Assembly: GCF_001698225.1 (NCBI RefSeq)
Contig: NZ_CP016594.1
Location: 3,782,001-3,846,000 of the forward strand
Source: Gordonia terrae
GTDB lineage: Bacteria > Actinomycetota > Actinomycetes > Mycobacteriales > Mycobacteriaceae
Direction: 5' to 3'
DNA: 64,000 nucleotides
In this document: piece after piece, positions 16,894-24,726 of the stretch
Layout of the letters: each line of letters opens with the position of its first letter
How positions within the stretch are numbered: the stretch's first letter is position 1
Position numbers and translations under genes: made by a program
The notes under the pieces: model-generated
What the model saw: the letters and a program-made list of their open reading frames with translations, nothing else
Database searches by the model: none
What the model was told of the DNA's origin: nothing

Positions 16894-17264
16894 GCGCTCA
16901 CCGGACCATCGACGACGTGCTCGCCGACGCGCGGTCGCGGATCGCGCGGGTCGAGCCCGTCGACGTCCCCGCGGAGCTGGCCGACGGCGCGGTGCTGGTC
17001 GACATCCGGCCCGCGGCCCAGCGCGCCGAGGAAGGCGAAGCGCCGGGGGCTCTCGTGATCGAACGCAATGTCCTCGAATGGCGTTGCGATCCGGCGAGCG
17101 ACGCACGTATCGACCAGGCAGTCGACCACGACGTCCGCTGGATCATCCTGTGTTCGCAGGGTTATACGTCGAGTCTCGCCGCGGCGGCGCTGCAAGAGCT
17201 CGGACTCCACCGCGCGACCGACGTCATCGGCGGATACGAGGCTCTGGCACCGGTTCTCGGCTGA
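16890..17264 (+). CDS. Rhodanese-like sulfurtransferase
   Basis: 124 residues, single rhodanese domain. LVDIRPAAQRAEEGEAPGA is the CH2A-like strand/loop; the active-site loop is CSQGYTSS with the catalytic Cys near residue 87, followed by AAAALQELGL and DVIGGYEA. It would carry a persulfide or transfer sulfane sulfur. Its ATGA overlap with cysteine dioxygenase points to joint use in cysteine and sulfur disposal. Its stop codon runs into a three-copy tandem repeat. Confidence 0.9.
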   Translation: MSAHRTIDDVLADARSRIARVEPVDVPAELADGAVLVDIRPAAQRAEEGEAPGALVIERNVLEWRCDPASDARIDQAVDHDVRWIILCSQGYTSSLAAAALQELGLHRATDVIGGYEALAPVLG

Positions 17265-17367
17265 CCCTTCGAGGCTCGCTTCGCTCGCACCTCAGGGAGC
17301 ACACGGCTCGCTTCGCTCGCACCTCAGGGAACACACGGCTCGCTTCGCTCGCACCTCAGGGAGCAGG
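17263..17367. repeat. 32-bp tandem repeat (about 3 copies) of the GACCCTTCG...CTCAGGGAGC family
   Basis: Copies begin at 17273, 17305 and 17337 with unit GGCTCGCTTCGCTCGCACCT followed by CAGGGAGCACAC. The first is preceded by GACCCTTCGA, giving a full element in which CCCT(tc)GAGG can pair with CCTCAGGG. The block fills the space between the stops of the convergent rhodanese and cofG genes, so it may terminate transcription from both sides. Related elements occur at 40238-40285, 40429-40536 and 52158-52204. Confidence 0.85.
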
Positions 17368-17370
17368 ACA

Positions 17371-18618
17371 TCAAGCCACCGCGGGCCAGGGCCTTGGCGC
17401 GGGGCGGGTGTCGACGGCGAGGCCGGTGACCGGGTCGGCGAGTGCGGACACATGGTGTGCGAGGGCCGGATCGATCCAGTCGATACCGTTCAACACGTAC
17501 GGCGGCTGCGCGGTGATGCGTTCGGTGAGAACGAAATCGGACTCCGCGGTCCGCGCGGCCAGAGCGTCGAGGTGGGGCCAGGGGCGCTCCGGGTTGACGT
17601 GGTCGGGCGTCAGGGGTGACACCCCACCCCAGTCGTCGACGCCGGAGGCGATCAGGGCAGCGCACTCGGCGGGCGACACGAGGTTCGGCGGCGCCTGGAT
17701 CCGCATGTGCGGGCCGAGGACGATCCGGGCGACCGCGACGGCGGCGAGGAACTCGGTCATCTCCGCATCGGGCGTCGAGCGCATGGCGGTGTCCGGCTTC
17801 GCGCGGAAGTTCTGCACGATCACCTCCTGGATGTGCCCGCCCGCGGCGTGCACATCGGCGAGCGCCAGCAGCGATTCGGCTCGCTCGGTGAGGGATTCAC
17901 CGATCCCGACGAGGATTCCGGTGGTGAACGGAACGCGAGCGGTGCCCGCGTCGCGCAGCACCTGCATGCGGACCAGAGGGTCCTTGTCGGGACTCCCGTA
18001 GTGCGCCTGCCCCTTCTCGGTGAACAGGCGTCGCGACGTCGTCTCCAGCATCATCCCCATCGACGGCGCGACCGGCCGCAGGTGGCGGAGCTCGTCGAGG
18101 CTCATCACACCGGGATTGAGGTGCGGCAGCAGACCCGTCTCCGACAGCACCGCGACCGCGGCCGCACGCACGTAGTCCAGCGTCGAGGAGTATCCCCGTT
18201 CGGCGAGCCACTCGCCGGCCTGGGGCCACCTGTCCTCCGGTCGGTCGCCGAGGGTGAAAAGGGCTTCCTTGCAGCCCAGTTCGGCGCCGCGCCGCGCGAG
18301 ATCGACGACCTGGTCGAGCTCGAGATACAGGCCCTCCCCCGCTCGGGCGAGCTTCCCGGGGACAGTCACGAAGGTGCAGTAGTGACACCGGTCGCGGCAC
18401 AGGCGGGTCAGCGGGATGAACACCTTGCGCGAATAGGTGATCTGACGCGACCTGCCGACCGCCGCGAGGCCTTCGTCGCGGATCGCCCCCGCGATCGACT
18501 GGAGTTCGGTGAGGTCCTCACCCGAACAGGACAGGAGCGCCACGGCATCGTCGAGACCGATCGGCGCGCGTTCGTGAGCGGCGGCCAGCGCCCCGCGGAT
18601 GATGGACTTGTCGGTCAT
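17371..18618 (-). CDS. cofG: 7,8-didemethyl-8-hydroxy-5-deazariboflavin synthase subunit CofG
   Basis: 415 residues, stand-alone CofG. The radical-SAM cluster motif C-x3-C-x2-C is intact ([10 protein letters not shown] near residue 74), followed by [62 protein letters not shown] and [20 protein letters not shown], all hallmarks of CofG. In mycobacteria CofG is the N-terminal half of the fused FbiC; here the protein stops where the linker would begin. CofG completes formation of the deazaflavin FO. It is the last gene of a coupled run: its ATG overlaps the upstream flavin monooxygenase stop by four bases. The CofH partner in this operon lacks its own iron-sulfur cysteines. Confidence 0.95.
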   Translation of the reverse strand: MTDKSIIRGALAAAHERAPIGLDDAVALLSCSGEDLTELQSIAGAIRDEGLAAVGRSRQITYSRKVFIPLTRLCRDRCHYCTFVTVPGKLARAGEGLYLELDQVVDLARRGAELGCKEALFTLGDRPEDRWPQAGEWLAERGYSSTLDYVRAAAVAVLSETGLLPHLNPGVMSLDELRHLRPVAPSMGMMLETTSRRLFTEKGQAHYGSPDKDPLVRMQVLRDAGTARVPFTTGILVGIGESLTERAESLLALADVHAAGGHIQEVIVQNFRAKPDTAMRSTPDAEMTEFLAAVAVARIVLGPHMRIQAPPNLVSPAECAALIASGVDDWGGVSPLTPDHVNPERPWPHLDALAARTAESDFVLTERITAQPPYVLNGIDWIDPALAHHVSALADPVTGLAVDTRPAPRPWPAVA

Positions 18619-20180
18619 TCCTGCCCCTCCTCGGGTGTTCCGGTGCCGGGATCGCCGGGATGTGGTTCATAGGGTGCGGGGTCGAACGTGCCGTTGCGTT
18701 CGCGGAACGACGCCGCGGTGCCCGGCCAGAGCAGGGTCAGGCGACCACTGTCCGGATCGACATACCAACTGTCACAACCGGTCATCCACACGGTCGACTC
18801 GGCGCGCGCGTCGATCTCCCGGGTGTAGGCCTCCTCGGCGGCAGGCGACACCGCCAGGGTCCCGATCCCGTTGTCGGCCATGTACTCCAACGCGCCCAGG
18901 ACGTAGTCGAGCTGCGTCTCGATCATGTAGATCGCCGAGTTGTGTCCGAGTGCGGCGTTCGGTCCGTCCAGGACGAACATGTTGGGGAAACCGCTGACGA
19001 CGGTCGAGGCGTGGGAAGTCATGCCTGCGGACCAATGCCCGGACAGCCGACGTCCGGCGCGGCCGGTGATACGCGACGCCGCGGGCGGGCGCGCGGCCTC
19101 GAAACCGGTCGCCATCACCAGGACGTCGAGGTCGTAGGTGCGGCCGCTGTGCGCGGTGGCCTTGGACTCCGCGACCGACGTCAGCGCGCTCGGCTCGAAC
19201 ACCACGTTCGACCGCTGCAACGCCGGGTAGAAGTCGTCACTGAGAAGGATGCGCTTGCAACCGATCTCGTAGTCGGGGGTCAGCTGCTCACGGAGGCCGG
19301 CGTCGGCCACCTGCCCGTGCAGGTGGTCTCGGGCGCGCGCCCGGATCTGGTCGATGTCCGGATGCAACCCGAGTCGCTGCCGGAACGCAGAGTCGGCCTC
19401 GATCAGCAGGTGCTCGCGCACCTCGGCGGCGACGACCGGATCGAGCATCGCGACGCGCTCGTCGGCGGTGTAGCTCCGATCCGCCCGCGGCACGACATAC
19501 GGCGCGGTACGAGAGAAGACGACGAGGTCCTCGGCGACCTCGGCGAGGTGCGGGACGAGTTGCACGGCCGACGCACCGGTCCCGACGACCCCGACCCGCG
19601 CACCGGCCACCGCGACGGCGTCGTGCCAGCCGGCCGTGTGGACGACCTGTCCCGGAAACGTGTCGAGCCCTTCGATGTCGGGGATGCGCGCCTCCGACAA
19701 CCGCCCCACAGCCAGGACCAGCGTACGGGCGCGGAACGTCGCGGACCGCCCGTCCGGCGCGGCGGCGGTGATCATCCAGTGTGCGCCGCGCTCGTCCCAG
19801 ACGGCTTCGCGCAGTTCACGATTGAGATGAATCCGATCGGCCAGCCGTTCGTCGACGACGATCTGCTCGAGATAGCTGCGGATCTCGGCGCCGCGCGGGA
19901 ACCGCGCGGACCAGTCCGCGGGCGGCCGGAACGAGAACGAGTACAGGTGCGCGGGGATGTCACAGGCGATTCCGGGATAGGTGTTGTCGCGCCACGTGCC
20001 TCCCACGCCGTCGGCGCGTTCGAGAACGACGAACGACTCCTGCCCTCGGCGCGCGAGTTGCGTCGCCATGCCGAGTCCGGCGAAGCCCGCGCCGATGATG
20101 ACCACATCGACGTCATCCATCATCAGCGACGACGGTCGCATCTCGTTCGACGGCCCGGCATCGGACGGTGTCCGGCTCAC
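18615..20180 (-). CDS. Flavin-containing (Baeyer-Villiger-like) monooxygenase
   Basis: About 521 residues from the GTG at 20180, whose GTGA overlaps the stop of the CofH-like gene; ATGs about 13 and 19-20 codons later are alternatives. An N-terminal FAD dinucleotide-binding motif ([14 protein letters not shown]), the [17 protein letters not shown] loop typical of class B monooxygenases, a second Rossmann motif [11 protein letters not shown] and the fingerprint [13 protein letters not shown] (F-x-G-x3-H-x3-W, with His where Pro/Asp is usual) are visible, and [12 protein letters not shown] follows. It should use NADPH and O2 on a carbonyl or heteroatom substrate, not identifiable here. It sits between the CofH-like and CofG genes with four-base overlaps on both sides, so it is co-translated with them. 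Confidence 0.88.
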   Translation of the reverse strand: MSRTPSDAGPSNEMRPSSLMMDDVDVVIIGAGFAGLGMATQLARRGQESFVVLERADGVGGTWRDNTYPGIACDIPAHLYSFSFRPPADWSARFPRGAEIRSYLEQIVVDERLADRIHLNRELREAVWDERGAHWMITAAAPDGRSATFRARTLVLAVGRLSEARIPDIEGLDTFPGQVVHTAGWHDAVAVAGARVGVVGTGASAVQLVPHLAEVAEDLVVFSRTAPYVVPRADRSYTADERVAMLDPVVAAEVREHLLIEADSAFRQRLGLHPDIDQIRARARDHLHGQVADAGLREQLTPDYEIGCKRILLSDDFYPALQRSNVVFEPSALTSVAESKATAHSGRTYDLDVLVMATGFEAARPPAASRITGRAGRRLSGHWSAGMTSHASTVVSGFPNMFVLDGPNAALGHNSAIYMIETQLDYVLGALEYMADNGIGTLAVSPAAEEAYTREIDARAESTVWMTGCDSWYVDPDSGRLTLLWPGTAASFRERNGTFDPAPYEPHPGDPGTGTPEEGQE

Positions 20181-21316
20181 GCGGACACCGTGGGCAGTGG
20201 GAGCAGCCGGTCCGGTCCCGGCACCCCATAGCGGGTGGTCCGCTGACGCGGCGCCCGTCCGGCTCGCGCCGCGATGTCGACGACGGCGGCCGCGTCGAGC
20301 ACACGACCGGCTTCCGGTCCGGCCGTCGGCATCAGCGTGCCGTCGAGCAGCAGACCGCCCAGATCGTCGGCACCGCCCCGCAACACCCGATCGACGGTGG
20401 CGGCGGGAAGCTTCGTCCACGCCACCTGGAGATGGTCGAGAAGGCCCGCGGACATGAGTCGGGCCACGGCGTGCACCGCTCGGGTCTCCCGTTCCGACGC
20501 CGTCCGGGTCGCGGTCCCGGCAAGGTGCGGCGGCACGTTCTCGGGCAGCAGCGGCATCAGGATGAGTTCGCTGAAACCGCCCGTGCGACGCTGGATCTCG
20601 AGCAGGAGCCGCAGGTGGGCGACCTGGTGCGCAGGCGTCTCGACGTGCCCGTAGAGCATCGTCGCGGTGGAGAAGAGACCCAGCCGATGAGCGGTCTCGA
20701 TGACATCGACCCAGCTGCCGACCGCCGGTGCCGAGCCGGTGGGCGACAGCGTCGCACGCACGGTGTCGTCGAGGATCTGGGCAGCGGTCCCCGGCACCGA
20801 TCCCAGGCCTGCCGACCGCAACCGCTCGAGATGTTCGGCAACCGACACCCCGGCGCGCTCGGCTCCGTCGACGATCTCCGGTGCCCGGTACGCGTGGAGG
20901 TGCAGTCCGTCGGCGGCCCCGGTGATGACTTCCACGAGCCGGACGTACTCGTCGGCCGGGAGCTCCGCGGGCAGTGGTCCCTGCATGCAGATCTCGGTCG
21001 CCCCGAGACCGACCGCCTCGGCGACCAGGTCGTCCAACCCGGGATCGTCGGGGCCGAGACAGCTGACGACCCCCGTGTCGAAGTTGCGGTTGACGACGAA
21101 CGTCAGCACATCCGGATCGGTGACGCGGCGACGCACGGAGTCGGCGAGGTCGCACAATTCGTCGAGCTGCGCACCCGAGGCACCCAGCAGCGCAACCCAG
21201 CCGTCATCATCCAGGGCGTCGGCCCCGAGAGTCGGGTCGTCACGAACACGGCTCAGTGCGGCCGTGACGCGCTCGATCGGGGCCAGGATGTCTTCGGCCC
21301 ACGCGCGCAGAAGCAT
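20177..21316 (-). CDS. CofH-like protein lacking the radical-SAM cysteine motif
   Basis: 379 residues from the ATG at 21316. CofH identity is clear along the length: VTDPDVLTFVVNRN, GATEICMQG, LHLHAYRAPEIV, SVPGTAAQILDD, STATMLYGHVETP, TGGFSELILMPLLPEN, GGADDLGGLLLDG and RAPRQRTTRYG. In CofH and the FbiC C-terminal half, as I recall them, NRNINFTNVCYTGCRFCAF carries the C-x3-C-x2-C site for the 4Fe-4S cluster. Here the segment reads NRNFDTGVVSCLGPDDPG and is about 17 residues shorter, so two of the three cysteines and the spacing are gone. The other two frames of this stretch encode no cysteine motif, so a frameshift is not the explanation. It is either inactive or has another role. First gene of the CofH-like/FMO/CofG run. 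Confidence 0.85.
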   Translation of the reverse strand: MLLRAWAEDILAPIERVTAALSRVRDDPTLGADALDDDGWVALLGASGAQLDELCDLADSVRRRVTDPDVLTFVVNRNFDTGVVSCLGPDDPGLDDLVAEAVGLGATEICMQGPLPAELPADEYVRLVEVITGAADGLHLHAYRAPEIVDGAERAGVSVAEHLERLRSAGLGSVPGTAAQILDDTVRATLSPTGSAPAVGSWVDVIETAHRLGLFSTATMLYGHVETPAHQVAHLRLLLEIQRRTGGFSELILMPLLPENVPPHLAGTATRTASERETRAVHAVARLMSAGLLDHLQVAWTKLPAATVDRVLRGGADDLGGLLLDGTLMPTAGPEAGRVLDAAAVVDIAARAGRAPRQRTTRYGVPGPDRLLPLPTVSA

Positions 21317-21375
21317 GTCTCTCACTCTAACTCCGCACCGCGAAGTGCAGCGCAGAGCGCCCCGTCGCCGGGCGG

Positions 21376-21774
21376 TCACTCGGGTTCGGGCAGCCGACCC
21401 GTCCAGGCCAGCGCGACGCACGGCCCGACGCCGAGCACCAGGAGCAGAAGGGTCTGCACCAGGTAACCGCCGCTGATCGACAGCACGACATCACCGCCCG
21501 GCCCGGGGAATCCGCCGGCGATGACGACGACGAGCCCCCAGGCGGCGAGCGGACCGTACCGCCACGGGGTGGCGGTGAAGGCGGACGCGAGCCAGAGCAG
21601 GGCCGCGTTGACCGCCCCCGCGACGAGCGCCGCCACGGGTAGCGCGACACCACCGAAGCGCTGGTAGGTGAACGCGACGCCGAGGAGTCCGACCGCGAAC
21701 CCGTCGACGATCAGGAAGCCCAGGAGGAGCCGGTCGAGGACGGAACCCGGTGCGGGGCGAGCCGAACGTGTCAT
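21376..21774 (-). CDS. Small membrane protein (Rv1171-like)
   Basis: 132 residues from the ATG at 21774 (MTRSARPAPG). Four hydrophobic segments are visible: LLLGFLIVDGFAVGLLGVAF, LPVAALVAGAVNAALLWLAS, GPLAAWGLVVVIAGGF, and GGYLVQTLLLLVLGVGPCVA. No catalytic motif is seen. The position directly after mshB and before the fbiC locus matches M. tuberculosis Rv1171. The function is unknown. It lies 16 bases after the mshB stop and is probably in the same transcript. Confidence 0.75.
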   Translation of the reverse strand: MTRSARPAPGSVLDRLLLGFLIVDGFAVGLLGVAFTYQRFGGVALPVAALVAGAVNAALLWLASAFTATPWRYGPLAAWGLVVVIAGGFPGPGGDVVLSISGGYLVQTLLLLVLGVGPCVALAWTGRLPEPE

Positions 21775-21790
21775 CGTCGCAATCCCGGTC

Positions 21791-22681
21791 TCAGTCGATC
21801 CCGGCGAACAGGTCCGACTCGCGCGTGTCCGCGGCACCGAGGGACTCGTGGCGTTCCGGCTCGGTGAGGATGAAGTGCTCCGCACGGGCGATCGGCTGCA
21901 GGATGTTGTTCGACAGGGCGTACTCGGTACCCGACGCGGCGACGGTCACCTGGGTGGCGTGGGCGGCCAGTGCGGCGACCTTGTGGGCGAGGTATGCGCT
22001 GATGTCGATCTCGGTGGTGATGTCGGCATCGGGATAGCTGGGGAGCTCACCGTCGTGCGGCATCCGCCAGCCGTCGGGCACGGTGACGGCTCGGGCCAGC
22101 CCGGACTCGAGGGCACTGCGTTCGGTCACCGATTCGTAGACCTTGACCGGACCCGACCCGACTTCGCGGGCCCGCGCGACCGCGGCGGCCGTGACCTCGT
22201 GGACGAGTTTGTGATCGGGATGCCCGTACGTGCCGGATGCGTCGTAGCTGACGACCACCTGCGGTGCGAACTCGGTGAGCACGTCGACCAGCGCACCGAC
22301 CGGCTCGTCGAACGCCGCCCGCACGAGCGCGCGCGGGTGGTTCGCGGACGGCGCGCCGGCCATGCCGGAGTCCCGCCAGCGCCCGGCGCCGCCGAGGAAC
22401 CGCGGCCGCAGCGGCGCGCGGCCGTCGGGAGTGAGCGCGGCCAGTGCGCGCGAGAGCTCGAGAATCCGGAAGCCCCCCAGCTGATCGGCACCGCCGTCGG
22501 CGACCAGCTGCGCCCACTCGTCCCCGATCACCTCACCCTCTTCGCCGAGGGTGAAGGTCAGCACCCGCACGTCGACGCCCTCCGCGAGATACCGGGCGAT
22601 GGTGCCGCCGGTCATGATCGTCTCGTCGTCGGGATGCGCGTGCACGAGCAGCAACCGACGACCGGCGGGGGTACCGGTCAC
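21791..22681 (-). CDS. mshB: N-acetyl-1-D-myo-inositol-2-amino-2-deoxy-alpha-D-glucopyranoside deacetylase
   Basis: 296 residues of the PIG-L/LmbE metal-dependent deacetylase family. The zinc and catalytic residues are in HAHPDDETIMTGG near residue 14 (His-Pro-Asp-Asp-Glu), and the third metal His in YGHPDHKLVH. The length and the LTFTLGEEGEVIG and ALSNNILQPIA segments fit MshB rather than the related mycothiol-conjugate amidase Mca. It deacetylates GlcNAc-inositol in mycothiol synthesis. Its ATG overlaps the lpqW stop by four bases; lpqW, mshB and the Rv1171-like gene are arranged as in mycobacteria. Confidence 0.94.
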   Translation of the reverse strand: MTGTPAGRRLLLVHAHPDDETIMTGGTIARYLAEGVDVRVLTFTLGEEGEVIGDEWAQLVADGGADQLGGFRILELSRALAALTPDGRAPLRPRFLGGAGRWRDSGMAGAPSANHPRALVRAAFDEPVGALVDVLTEFAPQVVVSYDASGTYGHPDHKLVHEVTAAAVARAREVGSGPVKVYESVTERSALESGLARAVTVPDGWRMPHDGELPSYPDADITTEIDISAYLAHKVAALAAHATQVTVAASGTEYALSNNILQPIARAEHFILTEPERHESLGAADTRESDLFAGID

Positions 22682-24648
22682 GACAGCTCCCAGTTCACCG
22701 CGGTCCCGAAGATCGAGACCTGGATGGGCCCGGTGAGCGGGACGTCGCGCACGGCCGGCGTGGTTCCCACGACCATCGAGTCCTGGTACAGCGGCAGGTA
22801 GATCGCCTGGGCGGCCAGGAGCGGTTCGGCCTCGTTCAGGGTCGGGATCGGGTCGTCCTCGGAGAGCGCGGTGCGGGCGAGCTCGATCAGTCGCGGATCA
22901 CACAGGCCGGAGATGTTGCTGGCGTAGCTGTCCCCGGGATCGCCTCCGCTCGGCGCGATGCTGGTGGGGGTCGGGGGCGTCGCGGGCGACGGTTCGGTAC
23001 CGGGTTTGGGCTGGTTGCAGTCGACCTGCGAGGCGAGTGAGGCTGCCGGGGGCACTCCGAGGCCGGACCATCCGACGACCAGGTCGACACGTTTGTTCGT
23101 GAGTGCCGACCCGTACAACTCGCTGTTGGGGAGCGTGACCACCTGCGCCCGCACACCCGCCCCACGGAGCTGGTCGACGATGCTCGACGCCGCCGACGTG
23201 GTCCGCGGATCGCCGGCCACCGCACCGACACGGACGATGAGGTCCTGTCCGTCGCGCTGGAAAGGCAGGATGCCCTCGGGCAGCTCCGGCACCTCGACCA
23301 GACCCTCGATCGGGGCGTCCGTCGCACCGGGCGTCGTGGACCCACCGGCGGACGGTGACCCGGATGCGGGGGGTGAGGACGGCGGGACCGAGGGTGCCGC
23401 CGACGAGGATTCGGACGACGCCGACGGGACCGGGGATGCGGAACCGACGGGTTCCGGCGCGGCCCGACGGTAGCCCGCAGACCCCAGCAATGCGTCGATC
23501 TCGGCCGGCCCGACACGGGGTCGGTCCACCGGTGAATAACCGGGGTCCGACGGCGCGAAGACCGTGTTGGCGAACGGCTCGACGACCCAGTCCCCGGCGC
23601 CGGCGAAGGTCGTCAGCCGCGGATCGACCAGTCCGAGGATCGCGCGGCGGACCTCGACCAAGCTCATCGCGTCGGTGCGGGCGTTCACGCTCACCCCGAG
23701 TGACCGTGACGTCAGGCTGCGCGCGGTCTCCAGACCGGGCAGGGCGGTCAGTTCGGCGTCGGTGGCCGGCGAGGCGCCCAGGGCCACGACGGCCGAGTCG
23801 CCGGAGCGCACGGAGTCGAGCATCTGGGCCGAGGTGCCCGCGCGGCGCAAGACGACCTGATCCAGCCGTGGCGGGGTGACCCAGTACCGGTCGTTGCGGG
23901 CGAGCCGCACCTCGTCACGGGTCTTGTCGATGCCGACGATCGCGTAAGGACCGGCCGACACCGGCTTGCCGGTGTCCATCCCGGTCTGGAAACCTGCCGG
24001 CGCTCCCTTCAGCACGTGACTCGGCAGCAGTCCGGTGAACAGTTCCCGCCAGGCCGGGAACGGTCGCTCGAACCGGACCTCGACGACCTTGCCGCCCTCC
24101 CGGGATTGCACCGAGTCGATGAGGCGGTAGCCGGCCGGCGCCACCACGTTGGGTTGCCGGGACATCTGCTGCCACAGGAAGTTGAAGTCGTCGCCGGTCA
24201 CCGGCAGCCCGTCGGACCACTGGGCGTCGGTGTGGATGCGGTAGGTCACGGTGAACGGCGCTCGCGAGGTGACCTCCGCGGAGGTCACGAACGAACGCTG
24301 GAGTTCCCACACCGTCCCGCCCGGTGTCTGCACCGGGGCGAAGGCACTCGGCAGCGTCATCGCCGCGACCGCCGTGGTCACCGGGTTCTGATCCGCCGCG
24401 ATGTGCGGATTGAACCCGGAGCCGACCGAGTCGGTGGCGATGTAGATTGTCTTCTCCACCGGGTACTCGGTCGGGGTGGGCGGCGGCCCGGTGTCGCGGA
24501 CCGGTGGCGGCGGATCGGACATGCACGCCGTCAGTACGACGAGCAGGGCGATCCCGCACGAGACCACGCCGAACAGCCGGCCCCGGACGCGATTCGTGGT
24601 CTCGCGGCCTGGTCGTGGTCTCGCGCGATTCACCTCGGATACCCCCAT
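22678..24648 (-). CDS. lpqW: LpqW-type substrate-binding lipoprotein
   Basis: 656 residues from the ATG at 24648. A signal sequence ends in a lipobox (VVLTAC, lipidated Cys near residue 42). The body is an SBP_bac_5 / peptide-binding fold (WELQRSFVTSAEV, YRIHTDAQWSDGLPVTGDDF, GPYAIVGID) with two low-complexity Ser/Pro linkers, one near residue 400 and one in the C-terminal part. Despite the fold, mycobacterial LpqW is not a transport protein but modulates PIM/lipomannan synthesis at the membrane, and this is the likely role here. The long Ser/Pro insert separates the two halves more than in mycobacterial LpqW, to my recollection. Confidence 0.88.
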   Translation of the reverse strand: MGVSEVNRARPRPGRETTNRVRGRLFGVVSCGIALLVVLTACMSDPPPPVRDTGPPPTPTEYPVEKTIYIATDSVGSGFNPHIAADQNPVTTAVAAMTLPSAFAPVQTPGGTVWELQRSFVTSAEVTSRAPFTVTYRIHTDAQWSDGLPVTGDDFNFLWQQMSRQPNVVAPAGYRLIDSVQSREGGKVVEVRFERPFPAWRELFTGLLPSHVLKGAPAGFQTGMDTGKPVSAGPYAIVGIDKTRDEVRLARNDRYWVTPPRLDQVVLRRAGTSAQMLDSVRSGDSAVVALGASPATDAELTALPGLETARSLTSRSLGVSVNARTDAMSLVEVRRAILGLVDPRLTTFAGAGDWVVEPFANTVFAPSDPGYSPVDRPRVGPAEIDALLGSAGYRRAAPEPVGSASPVPSASSESSSAAPSVPPSSPPASGSPSAGGSTTPGATDAPIEGLVEVPELPEGILPFQRDGQDLIVRVGAVAGDPRTTSAASSIVDQLRGAGVRAQVVTLPNSELYGSALTNKRVDLVVGWSGLGVPPAASLASQVDCNQPKPGTEPSPATPPTPTSIAPSGGDPGDSYASNISGLCDPRLIELARTALSEDDPIPTLNEAEPLLAAQAIYLPLYQDSMVVGTTPAVRDVPLTGPIQVSIFGTAVNWELS

Positions 24649-24726
24649 GACAAAGAAGCTGCTCGGTCCGTCAGACGTGTCTACCACCGTGCACGGGCGC
24701 TGCCGTACCGCCGTACCGCCGAACCG

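Noticed and set aside
21030..21120. Frameshift as the cause of the missing CofH cysteines
   Set aside because: The two alternative frames of this stretch encode no cysteines, the reading frame is open on both sides, and flanking blocks are in the same frame, so the change is a true replacement/deletion.
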